Assembly (NCBI RefSeq): GCF_003730195.1
Contig: NZ_QWGG01000003.1
Location: 124,001-188,000 of the forward strand
DNA length: 64,000 nucleotides
DNA from: Halosimplex salinum
GTDB lineage: Archaea; Halobacteriota; Halobacteria; Halobacteriales; Haloarculaceae
Direction: 5' to 3'
A program made the translations under genes and the position numbers. Under the pieces are notes generated by a model that saw nothing but the letters and a program-made list of their open reading frames with translations, had not been told where the DNA came from and made no database searches. The stretch's first letter is position 1. Each line of letters begins with the position of its first letter. This document shows positions 6,330-15,008 of this stretch, piece by piece.

Positions 6330-8938
6330 GTCACGGTGAGGCCGACGGCCACGACGCCGGCGGGCACGACTTCCCGCCGATGAGTTCGGTCAAGCGGTGG
6401 TTCGTGACGACCAACCACAAGGACATCGGCATCCTCTACACGATCACGGCGCTGTTCTTCCTTGTCCTCGGCGGCGTGCTCGCCCTCCTGATGCGCGTCC
6501 AGCTGTGGGGCCCCGGGGAGAGCATCCTCAGCGCCGGCGCGTACAACCAGGCCGTCTCCGCGCACGGTCTGCTGATGGTGTTCTGGTTCATCTCGCCGTT
6601 CGCCTTCGGCTTCGCGAACTACGTCGTCCCCCTCCAGATCGGGGCGGACGACCTCGCGTTCCCGCGACTGAACGCGATGAGCTACTGGGCGTACCTGTTC
6701 TCGGGCCTGCTGTTCATCGCCTCGTTCTTCCAGGGCGGCACCTTCGACGGCGGCTGGACGATGTACGCGCCGCTGAACGTCCCGACGTATATGCCGAACG
6801 TCGGCGGCACGACCGTCGTGCTCGCGCTGATCATGTTCGTCGCGGCGGTGACGATGGGGTCGGTGAACTTCCTGACGACGATGTACCGGATGCGCGCGGA
6901 GGGGCTGCGGATGCGCGACCTCCCGATGTTCTCGATGTCGATCCTGCTGACGGTGTGGATGATGCTCTTCGCCTTCGCCGCGCTGCTGGCGGCGCTGCTG
7001 ATCCTCGGCGCCCAGCACCTGATCGGGGTCAACTACTTCAACACCGACGGGGGGACGCTGCTGTGGACCCACCTGTTCTGGTTCTTCGGCCACCCCGAGG
7101 TGTACATCGTCTTCTTCCCCGCGCTGGGGATCATGGCCGAGTGCTTCCAGACGTTCACCGGCCACCGCATCGTCGGGCGCAAGTGGTTCGTCCTCGCGAT
7201 GGTGCTCGTGGCGCTCCAGAGCTTCGTCGTCTGGATGCACCACATGTTCCTCACGGGGATCAACCTCGAGATCAAGACCCTGTTCATGGTCACGACCATC
7301 GGCATCTCGCTGCCGTTCGACCTGATGGTCTTCTCGCTGATCTACACGATGATCAAGGGACGCATCAGGTTCACGACGCCGTTCCTGTTCTCGCTGGGCG
7401 CGCTCATCCTGTTCATCATCGGCGGCATCACCGGGGTGTTTCTCGGCGCGGTCGTCCTCGACTACGAGTTCCGGGGCACCTACTGGGTCGTCGCCCACTT
7501 CCACTACGTGATGGTGGGCGGCGCGACCGGCCTGTTCGCGGGCGTGTACTACTGGTTCCCGAAGATGACCGGGCGGATGTACGACGAGTTCCTCGGGAAA
7601 CTCCACTTCGGGCTGTACTTCGTCGGGTTCAACCTGCTGTACTTCCCGATGTTCGGCGCGTGGGAGACGCCGCGGCGCGTCTTCGACTACGCGCTCCCGC
7701 TGGGCACGTGGCACAAGGTCGCCACCATCGGCGGGTTCCTGCTCGGGGCCTCCTTCCTCGTCATGTTCTACAACCTGTTCAAGAGCGTCGCCGTCGGCGA
7801 GGAGGTCGGCGACAACCCCTGGGAGTACGGGACCACGGCGGAGTGGGCGGTCTCCTCGCCCCCGCCGCTGGAGAACTTCGAGGGCAAACCGAGCTACGCG
7901 AGCGGGAAGCTCTCCTTCCGCGACGAACCCGAACTGACCGCCGACGGCAGCGGCGACGGCGGGCCGGGCGGGAACCCCTCCCCTGACGGCGGACTCGCGA
8001 GTAGCGCGAGTGAGAGCTCGTCAGACCGACGATCTGACGGCGGCGTCCGAGCGGAAAGTGCGACGGCCGGCGGCGAAGCGCTGGTTACCGGCCCCGAGGC
8101 GGTCGCTCCCAGCGCGACGGGCGCGGCGGCCGCACACGAGACCGAGGAGCCACACGCCGACCACGCGAGCATCTGGCCGTTCGTCATCGGCCTGGCCGGA
8201 TTCCTCACGTTCCTCGGCGTCTCCGGCGTCCAGAACGGCGGCGCCTACTACTGGCTGACCGGGAGCGGCGGCGTACTGAGCGCGGTCGGGTTCGTCGGCC
8301 TCGCACGCGAGCCGTTCCACGTGCCGGAACCGACGGTGGCGGAGCAGTGGCCGTTCGAAGGCGTCGAGAACATGAAACTGGGGATGTGGACGTTCCTGGC
8401 CTCAGACGTCGTGCTGTTCGGCGGGTTCATCGGCTCGTACCTGTTCCTGCGGGTCGCCAACGGCTGGACCCACTGGCACCACGCGTTCGTCCCCGAGGCG
8501 CACGTCACGTTCCCCGGGCTGGTCAACACGTACCTGCTGCTGGCGAGCAGTTTCGCGGTCGTGCTCGGACTGGTCGCGGCGCACAGGAACAGCAGGCGGG
8601 GCGTCGTCGCCGCCCTCTCGGTGACGTGGCTGCTGGGCGTCGGCTTCCTGATCAACAAGGGACTGGAGTGGCAGCACCTGTTCCACATCTCGACGGAGGC
8701 GTTCCCGAACGGCTGGAACGTGGGGACGAACGTCGCCTCGTCGACGTTCTACCTGACGACCGGGCTCCACGGCGCCCACGTCGTCGTCGGCCTGGTCATG
8801 CTCATGTACATGATCCCGCGGGCGATGAACGGCGCGTACCTCGGGGACGACGAGACGTCCATCGAGTACTTCGGCCTGTACTGGCACTTCGTGGACATCG
8901 TCTGGCTGTTCCTCTTCCCCCTCTTCTACATCCTCTAG
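6326..8938 (+). CDS. coxAC: Fused cytochrome c oxidase subunits I and III (CoxAC)
   Basis: An 870-residue fusion. Residues 1-540 are the heme-copper oxidase subunit I: H80 and H393 fit the low-spin heme a ligands, H391 fits heme a3, and H256, H305 and H306 fit CuB, with Y260 in GHPEVY placed for the His-Tyr crosslink and E258 beside it. After a hydrophilic linker of about 90 residues (540-630), the C-terminal part is subunit III with LGMWTFLASDVVLFGGF, FYLTTGLHGAHV and YWHFVDIVW. The enzyme reduces O2 to water and pumps protons across the cytoplasmic membrane. The linker is Ser/Gly/Asp-rich and poorly conserved in character. Where A-type oxidases have the K-channel motif IPTGxK this protein reads LPFDLM. 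Operon with coxB and the 8949 gene. Confidence 0.95.
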   Translation: MSHGEADGHDAGGHDFPPMSSVKRWFVTTNHKDIGILYTITALFFLVLGGVLALLMRVQLWGPGESILSAGAYNQAVSAHGLLMVFWFISPFAFGFANYVVPLQIGADDLAFPRLNAMSYWAYLFSGLLFIASFFQGGTFDGGWTMYAPLNVPTYMPNVGGTTVVLALIMFVAAVTMGSVNFLTTMYRMRAEGLRMRDLPMFSMSILLTVWMMLFAFAALLAALLILGAQHLIGVNYFNTDGGTLLWTHLFWFFGHPEVYIVFFPALGIMAECFQTFTGHRIVGRKWFVLAMVLVALQSFVVWMHHMFLTGINLEIKTLFMVTTIGISLPFDLMVFSLIYTMIKGRIRFTTPFLFSLGALILFIIGGITGVFLGAVVLDYEFRGTYWVVAHFHYVMVGGATGLFAGVYYWFPKMTGRMYDEFLGKLHFGLYFVGFNLLYFPMFGAWETPRRVFDYALPLGTWHKVATIGGFLLGASFLVMFYNLFKSVAVGEEVGDNPWEYGTTAEWAVSSPPPLENFEGKPSYASGKLSFRDEPELTADGSGDGGPGGNPSPDGGLASSASESSSDRRSDGGVRAESATAGGEALVTGPEAVAPSATGAAAAHETEEPHADHASIWPFVIGLAGFLTFLGVSGVQNGGAYYWLTGSGGVLSAVGFVGLAREPFHVPEPTVAEQWPFEGVENMKLGMWTFLASDVVLFGGFIGSYLFLRVANGWTHWHHAFVPEAHVTFPGLVNTYLLLASSFAVVLGLVAAHRNSRRGVVAALSVTWLLGVGFLINKGLEWQHLFHISTEAFPNGWNVGTNVASSTFYLTTGLHGAHVVVGLVMLMYMIPRAMNGAYLGDDETSIEYFGLYWHFVDIVWLFLFPLFYIL

Positions 8939-8948
8939 GTGACCACCA

Positions 8949-9230
8949 ATGACACGACTCAAACTGTACTCGGCGATATTCGTGGTACTGATGGCGCTGT
9001 CGACCACGCAGGCACTCGTCGAACGGACGGGCATGGTCGACTTCGGCGACCCGGACGCCTACTGGATGGCCTTCGGGATCATCCTCACGCTGTCGTTCGT
9101 GAAGGCGACGTTCGTCGCGACCTACTACATGCACCTCCGGTGGGAACCCCGTTCGGTGACCTACCTGTTCCTGGGCGGGCTGTTCGTCGCGCTCGCGCTC
9201 ACGACCGCCGCGGCCTACTCGATCCTGTAG
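8949..9230 (+). CDS. Cytochrome c oxidase subunit IV-like small membrane protein
   Basis: 93 residues with three hydrophobic helices (about 5-22, 38-60 and 68-92). The central VKATFVATYYMHLRWE stretch is characteristic of the prokaryotic subunit IV family (CyoD/CtaF/COX4_pro type), which stabilises the subunit I-III core. It begins ten bases after coxAC ends and closes the oxidase operon. Family call by pattern; no catalytic residues are expected. Confidence 0.8.
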   Translation: MTRLKLYSAIFVVLMALSTTQALVERTGMVDFGDPDAYWMAFGIILTLSFVKATFVATYYMHLRWEPRSVTYLFLGGLFVALALTTAAAYSIL

Positions 9231-9329
9231 GCCGGCGGTCTGCGATCCCCGTGGCCCGCCTCCCAAGCCGAACTCGTTCGGGACCGATCGCCAGTGTTTA
9301 TCCCGGCGACGCTGTTCGTCTGGACAGCT

Positions 9330-10496
9330 ATGTCAGAGGCAGGTTCGGCAGACGGCGCGAGCGGGGGCAGCGGCGGGTCGCGGTTGGGGGCGCTCGTCGG
9401 CACGTGGCCCCGGAAGATCGGGGTCGCGCTGGGCGGACTCGTGGGCGTCCTCGTCCTCCTGTATCTGGTCGGGATCATCGGCGCCCCCTCGGCGGGCCTC
9501 GTCGACCGCGGCGACTGGGGCGAGGTCACCGAGGAACGGACGGAGATCGTCACGACCGTCTGGGTCGACAACCCCAACCCGGTCGGGGTCTCGCTCGGGA
9601 ACAGTGTCACCGCCGAGTACGACATCGTCCTCAACGACGTACTGGTCGCCGAGGGGACCAAGTCGGACATCGAGGTCCCGGCGGGCAACAGCACGACGGA
9701 GCTACGGACGGACGTGATCAACGAGCGGCTGTCCAGCTGGTGGGTCGCGTTCGTTCGCGCCGACGAGACGGTCGAACTCGACGTGAACGCGACGATGCGA
9801 GTGGACACGCTCGTCAGCGCGGACTACGACGTGCGCCGCAACCGGACGATGCTGAACGAGTCGACGCCGGTGATCGACGCGCTGTCGGCCTCGGTCAACG
9901 AGACCAGCGGGACGTACACGGAGTCTGCGAGCGCGAGCGAACTCGACGACTCGCTGCTGGGCGACGCGCTCGGCGACAGCGACACCGTCACCGTCGGCTA
10001 CGAGGTCGAACGGGGCTGGGCGACCTGGGACGAAGTGACGGAGGAGGAGACGACCGTGCAGTTCCACATGCTCGTCCACAACCCCGGTGACGTGCCGGTC
10101 CCGGCCGCGCCCGACGGCATCGGCGTCAGCGTCGACATGAACGACGTGCGGACCTTCGAGGCCGAGAGCGGCGAACTCTCCGCGGAGAGCGCCGGCGGCG
10201 ACGAGGTCATCGCGCCCGGCGAGACCGAGGAGGTCACCTACACCGTGACGATGGACAACGACCGGGTCGACGACTGGTTCACCAGCCACGTCCGCGACGA
10301 CGCCGGCCCCGGCGCCGAGGCGACGGCCGTCAGCGCGCAGTTCCAGGTCGTCTTCGACAACCCCGCCGGCGGGGAGTTCCGCTTCCCGCGGGACTCGCCG
10401 GTCACCTACGACTGCGCGTTCCAGACGGCGATCCTCGTCGACGGCCAGAACAGCACGTCGACGTGCGAGGCGCCGACGGTCCCCTCGGGGAACTGA
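9330..10496 (+). CDS. LEA type 2 (WHy domain) membrane-anchored protein
   Basis: I choose the ATG at 9330 (MSEAGSADGASGG), giving 388 residues; an upstream in-frame start would add unlikely residues. One hydrophobic segment near residues 30-50 (GVALGGLVGVLVLLYLVGIIG) anchors the protein. The outer part has two similar beta-rich units, starting WGEVTEERTEIVTTVWVDNP and WDEVTEEETTVQFHMLVHNP, the second about 160 residues after the first. Conserved NPNP/NPG and N-rich turns are the WHy/LEA-2 signature seen in desiccation-related proteins and in haloarchaeal surface proteins. The biochemical role is unknown. It follows the oxidase operon by 99 bases, on the same strand, and may have its own promoter. 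Confidence 0.75.
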   Translation: MSEAGSADGASGGSGGSRLGALVGTWPRKIGVALGGLVGVLVLLYLVGIIGAPSAGLVDRGDWGEVTEERTEIVTTVWVDNPNPVGVSLGNSVTAEYDIVLNDVLVAEGTKSDIEVPAGNSTTELRTDVINERLSSWWVAFVRADETVELDVNATMRVDTLVSADYDVRRNRTMLNESTPVIDALSASVNETSGTYTESASASELDDSLLGDALGDSDTVTVGYEVERGWATWDEVTEEETTVQFHMLVHNPGDVPVPAAPDGIGVSVDMNDVRTFEAESGELSAESAGGDEVIAPGETEEVTYTVTMDNDRVDDWFTSHVRDDAGPGAEATAVSAQFQVVFDNPAGGEFRFPRDSPVTYDCAFQTAILVDGQNSTSTCEAPTVPSGN

Positions 10497-10533
10497 GGGC
10501 ACCGTCCAGCAGAGACAATTTACTGACTGAACT

Positions 10534-10802
10534 GCGGTGGCGCGCGCTTTCATGCGCGCGACGGCGCCGCGCGAGGGATGAGCATCGCAGGCCGCAGGCC
10601 GAGAAGCGCAATCGGCTGGGGAGGTGTGTGGCCGGCTGCGGTGCTGGACAGTGCGGTCGCGGTCCTGGCGGACAGAAAGGGCGAGACGCGCTCGCGTTCA
10701 CTTCAGTCGTCTGAGCGGCCCCTATCCGCGCGAGTGCGGCGCGGTGCAGTTGTCCGAGCGCGGATATGCCGGTCAGCGACCGCGAGCGGGTCGAGGGCTT
10801 TC
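10534..10802 (+). repeat. Dispersed repeat, copy A
   Basis: The 373-base spacer 10497-10869 holds no convincing gene. It contains GCGGTGGCGCGCGCT, then GCGCGAGGGATGA, AATCGGCTGGGGAGGTGTG, a GAAAGGGCGAG block and a closing GAGGGCTTTC, in the same order as copy B at 35621-35920. The last part also matches copy C (31662-31826, minus strand). Between the shared blocks the sequence has diverged. An AT-rich stretch (ACAATTTACTGAC) precedes the copy. Short open frames here differ between copies and look like chance. Confidence 0.75.
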
Positions 10803-10869
10803 ATCGGTTGCTGTCCGCAACGGCCATTGCCACGCCTAGCGACCGCGCCGAGCAAACCAACCGAGACGC

Positions 10870-11577
10870 TCAATCCCCTGATTCATCGGCTCTATCGACC
10901 GCAAACAACGGGAACCCGGGGCGCCAGTACAGCAGCGCGACCGACGCGAGGAAGGCGACCGTCGAGATGTCGATGGAGTAGGCGACCACGGTCGACATGA
11001 GCGTCACCATCCCGCCGAGCAGGCCGGTCGCGAACGAGGCGACGATGGGGAACGAACAGCTGAGACAGGAGACGAGGCCGAGCGCGCCCGACGCGACGGC
11101 GCCGCTGGCGTCGAGGACGGCGGCGTAGACGAGGTAGGTGAGGCCGAGGTAGCCGATCACCCGGTACGGGACGAACGAGACGTAGAAGACGCGCGTGATG
11201 ACCCTGACGCGGCCCCAGCCGGGCGACCCGGAGCCGACGGTCACCCCCAGCACGCTCTCGGGGATGGGGTGGTGTCCGCCGACGGTGAGGCCGATCAGCC
11301 CCGCCCAGTTGGCGAGCAGGAGGAAGTAGACGGCCGCGAGCGCGCCGGCGACGAGGTGACGCCGGCGCGAGGCCGACGGGATCGGCGTCCGCCAAGCGGC
11401 GACGAGGACGGCGTTGATCCAGACGAACGGGTAGAGGACGTAGCGCGGGACGGTCACGTCGCCGGGCGTCGCGAGGAAGTAGCCGACGACGAGGGCGCCT
11501 TCGAGAGCGATAGCGGCGGCCAGCGGGCCCGCGCCGGTCGGCCAGGGCCACTCGGTCGTGCGGGTCGACTGGGCCAT
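10870..11577 (-). CDS. Haloarchaeal seven-helix membrane protein (DUF7546-like)
   Basis: 235 residues with about seven hydrophobic segments. A conserved-looking GALGLVSCLSCSFPIVASFATGLLGG at about 163-188 carries a CxxC pair inside the membrane region, which could bind metal or form a disulfide. The rest is typical of haloarchaeal membrane proteins listed as DUF7546 (recollection). The downstream copy A repeat starts beyond its stop. The upstream gene 11584-12018 is only six bases away, so the two are a transcription unit. The position next to the oxidase genes and the CxxC invite a link with heme or copper delivery, but that is speculation. Confidence 0.6.
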   Translation of the reverse strand: MAQSTRTTEWPWPTGAGPLAAAIALEGALVVGYFLATPGDVTVPRYVLYPFVWINAVLVAAWRTPIPSASRRRHLVAGALAAVYFLLLANWAGLIGLTVGGHHPIPESVLGVTVGSGSPGWGRVRVITRVFYVSFVPYRVIGYLGLTYLVYAAVLDASGAVASGALGLVSCLSCSFPIVASFATGLLGGMVTLMSTVVAYSIDISTVAFLASVALLYWRPGFPLFAVDRADESGD

Positions 11578-11583
11578 CAGGAA

Positions 11584-12018
11584 TTAGCTCACGACGAGGA
11601 GCACGGTGATCGCGACGACGAACAGCATGCCCGTGGCGACGGCGCTCCCGGCCGCCGCCTGCGCGCTCGGGCGGCCGTGTTCGCGCATCGCGAAGTAGAT
11701 GCCGCCGACGAGATACACCGCGACGAGCGCGCCGAGGGCGGCGATCATGGACGGCCCGGTGATCGCGCCGCTCGCGTACACCGTCGCCCCGAGCAGGAAC
11801 CCGAGCACGAGGACGATGTAGGCGGCCGTCCAGGTGCTCGTGCGCCCGGCCACGCCCGCCAGTCCCGTCGCCGGACGCCCGTGACCGGCGTCGATATCGC
11901 CGTAGGCGACCCGCGGCGTGTAGTGCTCCCAGCCCCGCAGTCGCTGGGCCAGTACGAACACTCCGACCCCGAGCAGCCCCATTACCACCGTGCTCGCGAG
12001 GTACGCCGTGTTGACCAT
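11584..12018 (-). CDS. Four-helix membrane protein
   Basis: 144 residues with four hydrophobic segments (about 5-22, 60-80, 86-108 and 118-143). The loop after the first helix is polar (RLRGWEHYTPRVAYGDID). Not assigned to a named family with confidence; similar proteins occur near haloarchaeal oxidase and halocyanin genes (recollection). It is first in a two-gene unit with the DUF7546-like gene. The promoter region is shared back-to-back with 12151-12972; the spacer contains the AT-rich TTTATAATTATTC at about 12052-12064. Confidence 0.5.
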   Translation of the reverse strand: MVNTAYLASTVVMGLLGVGVFVLAQRLRGWEHYTPRVAYGDIDAGHGRPATGLAGVAGRTSTWTAAYIVLVLGFLLGATVYASGAITGPSMIAALGALVAVYLVGGIYFAMREHGRPSAQAAAGSAVATGMLFVVAITVLLVVS

Positions 12019-12150
12019 GGTACGTGTCTACACACCACTTCCCAGCGGACGTTTATAATTATTCTTGTACGAAAATCGAGGAGAATCGCGACCCCGGGCG
12101 GGTGTGCCGACGGCGACACCCTTTTTCACGCCCCCGACACAGTACGGAGT

Positions 12151-12972
12151 ATGACAGACGGACCGGACACGGGCGAGGGCGACGGTGAGAGCGACGAGGG
12201 CGACGTCGAGTCGACCGTCCCGGAGTCGGGCGACGCCGACGCGGCGGTCGACGCGACAGCGGCCGAGGTCGGCGGCGAGGGGACCGCCGTGACCGAGTCC
12301 GACGATGCGATCGAAGCGGGGGAAGAATCGGAGACCGACGCCGACGACGGCCCGGAGACCGACGCCGACGACGGCCCGGAGACCGACGCCGACGACGGCC
12401 CGGAGACCGAAGTGGATCAGGCGGCCGACGCCCCGGGGGCGGACGTGCCGCCGGACGTCCAGAAGTACGACCGCTTCAAGAAGATCGACGGCGGGACCTA
12501 CGACCGCGCCAACGACTTCCTGCGCGACCGCACGTACATCACGGCCCGCGAGTGGGCCATCGCGCGCCTCTGTGCCGACTTCCGCACGGAGACGGGCGTC
12601 GAGATGACGAAGATCGGCGAGAACCTCCCCGAACTCGTCCCGTTCATGACGGACACGTACACGCCACAGGCCGTCAACCAGGCCCGGGCGTCCTTCGAGG
12701 AGAAGATCCGGAAGGCCGGCGCGACCTTCCTCTACGGGGCGATGTGCGACTTCTTCACCGCCGAGGAACTCGACGACGTGATGTACGAGGCCACGGAGGT
12801 CGCGAAGTTCCTCCTCGAAGTCGAGGGCGTCGAACTCACCGTCGAGGAGGAACTCGAAGCGGAAGACGAGATCTCCGACGTGATGCGGGAGGTCCGGGAA
12901 CACTCCTCCGCGCTCCGTCACGACGAGATGACCTGCCCCGAGTGCGGCCACGAGATGGAAGCCGACCAGTAA
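12151..12972 (+). CDS. Acidic conserved protein with Zn-ribbon-like tail (DUF5806-like)
   Basis: The ATG at 12151 gives 273 residues. The first 105 are a low-complexity acidic leader that includes three exact ETDADDGP octapeptide repeats (near residues 60-90), encoded by near-identical 24-base units. The conserved core (about 107-260) begins VQKYDRFKKIDGGTYDRAND and is mainly helical, with RDRTYITAREWAIARLCADF. The end has CPECGHEM, half of a zinc-binding knuckle. The core resembles the haloarchaeal family DUF5806, of unknown function (recollection). CCCTTTTTCACG lies about 26 bases before the ATG as a weak promoter. Monocistronic. Confidence 0.65.
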   Translation: MTDGPDTGEGDGESDEGDVESTVPESGDADAAVDATAAEVGGEGTAVTESDDAIEAGEESETDADDGPETDADDGPETDADDGPETEVDQAADAPGADVPPDVQKYDRFKKIDGGTYDRANDFLRDRTYITAREWAIARLCADFRTETGVEMTKIGENLPELVPFMTDTYTPQAVNQARASFEEKIRKAGATFLYGAMCDFFTAEELDDVMYEATEVAKFLLEVEGVELTVEEELEAEDEISDVMREVREHSSALRHDEMTCPECGHEMEADQ

Positions 12973-13031
12973 ACCGAGAGCGGACTCGCGACAGAAGACG
13001 TATCACGTGAGAGGACGAACAGGTCTATCGA

Positions 13032-13445
13032 ATGACAGCCGAAGCTACGTCGTCGGTCGTCCGCCGGGACCTGCTCGTCGCCGCGCTGGTGTTCGTCGCG
13101 GGAAGCCTCTCGGGCGCCGGAAGCGGGTTCCCCGTCGACCAGTGGTGGGTCGGCGTCGTCGCCGCCGCGGTGACGGCGGTGCTGATGGGCGCCTCGGATC
13201 GGAGCCGGGCCGGCACGTGGGCCATCGCCGCCGTCGGAGGGGTAGCTATGCTCGCCCTCCTCTGGAGCGGGGTCGGCGTCGTCTGGAGCGGGGCCGGCGA
13301 GGGGATTCCGGTGGACGCGCTCCCGTTCCTGATGGTCGGGATGAGCGTCGGGATGGCGCTGAATCGCGTCGCGTTCGGCGTCGTCCGGCCGGTCTCGACG
13401 GTGAGACTGGCGCGCGAACGCGACGGAGCGTCCGAGACGAACTGA
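13032..13445 (+). CDS. Small four-helix membrane protein, paralogue of the next gene
   Basis: 137 residues with four hydrophobic segments (about 10-25, 35-55, 62-80 and 90-112). The C-terminal block NRVAFGVVRPVSTVRLARE matches YRIVYGVVRPVPEARLAAE in the following gene, so the two are likely ancient tandem paralogues. No functional motif. A GTATCACGTG stretch about 33 bases before the ATG may hold the promoter. Confidence 0.5.
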   Translation: MTAEATSSVVRRDLLVAALVFVAGSLSGAGSGFPVDQWWVGVVAAAVTAVLMGASDRSRAGTWAIAAVGGVAMLALLWSGVGVVWSGAGEGIPVDALPFLMVGMSVGMALNRVAFGVVRPVSTVRLARERDGASETN

Positions 13446-13516
13446 CCGGCCAGACGCGAGACGGGCCCGCGGCACCCGGCCGGCCACTTTATCTGTCGAC
13501 GTGTCTACCGGATCGC

Positions 13517-13912
13517 ATGGACGCCGCTCGACGCGTGCTCCTCCTCGAAGGCGGGATGGGCGCCCTCTGGGCCGTGTACGGACTCGTGACCACCTCGGTC
13601 GCGACGGTCGTCGGCGCGTGGTGGCTCGCGGTGCCGTCGGCGGTGACGGTCGTCGCGCTCACGTACGCCGAGGACCACCGCATGATGGACTGGGACCCCT
13701 ACCGGCGCGGCGCAGTCGCGATCGCCGCCGTGGTCGTCGGCGTCGCGGTCGTGTGGCTACTCGCGATCCTGACGAGCCTCGCCGTCGTCGAGACCATCGG
13801 CGTCGGCATAACCGGGATGGGCGCAGGACTGCTCGGCTATCGGATCGTCTACGGCGTCGTTCGACCGGTTCCCGAAGCCCGCCTCGCCGCCGAGAGCGGA
13901 CAGTCCGTGTGA
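13517..13912 (+). CDS. Small four-helix membrane protein
   Basis: I start at the ATG at 13517 (MDAARRVLLLEGG), giving 131 residues, because the longer open frame upstream crosses the neighbouring gene. Four hydrophobic segments and the shared YGVVRPVPEARLAAE ending relate it to 13032-13445. CTTTATCTG about 28 bases before the ATG is a good TATA candidate for a leaderless transcript. Function unknown. Confidence 0.5.
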   Translation: MDAARRVLLLEGGMGALWAVYGLVTTSVATVVGAWWLAVPSAVTVVALTYAEDHRMMDWDPYRRGAVAIAAVVVGVAVVWLLAILTSLAVVETIGVGITGMGAGLLGYRIVYGVVRPVPEARLAAESGQSV

Positions 13913-13941
13913 GAATCGGAGCTACCGGAGCGCGCTAGACG

Positions 13942-14481
13942 TCACTCGACTGCGCGCTCCGGGAAGAACGGCTCCGGGTCGTCGTGCTCGACAGTGACGA
14001 CAGCGTCGTCCTGGAGCGGGCGCACGTGCGTGTAGAGTCCGTACTCCCGGGCGACCTCGGCGAGCGCCTCGCGGTCGGACTGGACGTAGTACAGCGGGAC
14101 CAGCCCCGCGGTCTCCCCGTCGGCCGCCTCCAGGACGACGACCAGATAGACGACGCCCGACCCGGTTGCGGCGTAGACGTCGCACTCGGCGACAGTTCGG
14201 TCGGCCATCGCGTCTCGGAACGCCGCGAACTCGTCGCCCGGGACGACGACGTCGAACCCCAGCCGTGGGGCGTCGGGTTCGTACTCGCCGGTCTGTTCGG
14301 CGGCGGTCCGTGGCTCACCGGTCAGGACGGCCACGTCGCCCGGGTGGACGGCGACCACGTGCCAGCCCGCCTCCCGGTACTCCGCCGCCGTCGCGTGCAT
14401 GTCCTCGACGACCGTCTCCCAGCCGTCGGTCACCCGGTGGAAGGGGTTGTCCGTCGGGTCGGTCGGGCCCTGCTCTCGCAT
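13942..14481 (-). CDS. Conserved soluble haloarchaeal protein (DUF7529-like)
   Basis: 179 residues, no membrane segment, mixed alpha/beta character. Features include FHRVTDGWETVVEDMHATA near the start, HVVAVHPGDVAVLTGEPR, and SGVVYLVVVLEAADGETAGLVPLYYV. The pattern resembles haloarchaeal proteins annotated DUF7529 (recollection). No catalytic motif recognised. The gene ends 29 bases from the convergent membrane protein gene. Confidence 0.55.
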   Translation of the reverse strand: MREQGPTDPTDNPFHRVTDGWETVVEDMHATAAEYREAGWHVVAVHPGDVAVLTGEPRTAAEQTGEYEPDAPRLGFDVVVPGDEFAAFRDAMADRTVAECDVYAATGSGVVYLVVVLEAADGETAGLVPLYYVQSDREALAEVAREYGLYTHVRPLQDDAVVTVEHDDPEPFFPERAVE

Positions 14482-14550
14482 GTGTCGGTCGGTCTGCGCC
14501 GCCGCACAAAATGGCGTACGACCGTTCGCCGGAGTATGCCGCGTTTACCG

Positions 14551-14602
14551 GTCTGCTCTGTCTCGTGCGTCCGGTCCGCTCTGTCTCGCGCGTCCGGTCT
14601 GC
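14551..14602. repeat. Tandem repeat, 23-base unit, two copies plus a partial third
   Basis: Units 14551-14573 and 14574-14596 differ at two positions (core GCTCTGTCTCG); the first six bases of a third copy follow. It ends about eight bases after the stop of the minus-strand gene 14610-15008. Confidence 0.8.
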
Positions 14603-14609
14603 ACCCCGC

Positions 14610-15008
14610 TCAGAGCGTCGCCGCGAGCACGGAGACGCCGACCACGACGCCGGTGCCGAAGCCGGCGATGCGAGCCATGGCCCGCCGGGAGTCGCGCTCG
14701 GTCCAGTCGCTCCCGGTGTCGAGGCGGCGGTGCATCGCCTCGACGGACCGTCCCGCGATGACCGAGCCCGACCACCCGAGGACGCCGAACCCGAGTGCGA
14801 GCGCACCGAGCGCGAACGCCGTCGCTTCGCTACCGCCGGGGTCGCCGGAGGAGAGCGTGAGCGCGGCCATCGCCGCGGCGCCAGCGACGACGCCGAGCGC
14901 CGCCGCGCCGCCGACGATTCGCGCCCGGGGGCGGACCCAGTCGCGCAGGCGAACGGCCCGGTCGCTCGGTTCGTCGGCGGTTCTGCGGGGCGTCTCGCGG
15001 GGGCTCAT
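14610..15008 (-). CDS. Small membrane protein coupled to dppC
   Basis: 132 residues with three hydrophobic segments (about 32-52, 64-84 and 112-131) and a polar, basic N-terminus. Its ATG overlaps the stop codon of dppC by one base, so it is the last gene of the dpp transcription unit and translationally coupled to it. It is not a known ABC importer component; it may be an accessory protein or simply carried in the operon. Confidence 0.55.
   Translation of the reverse strand: MSPRETPRRTADEPSDRAVRLRDWVRPRARIVGGAAALGVVAGAAAMAALTLSSGDPGGSEATAFALGALALGFGVLGWSGSVIAGRSVEAMHRRLDTGSDWTERDSRRAMARIAGFGTGVVVGVSVLAATL

Noticed and set aside
10463-10714. Small open frames inside repeat copy A
   Set aside because: They are not preserved in copy B, have no start signal and are Arg/Ala/Gly-rich, so they look like chance frames in GC-rich DNA.
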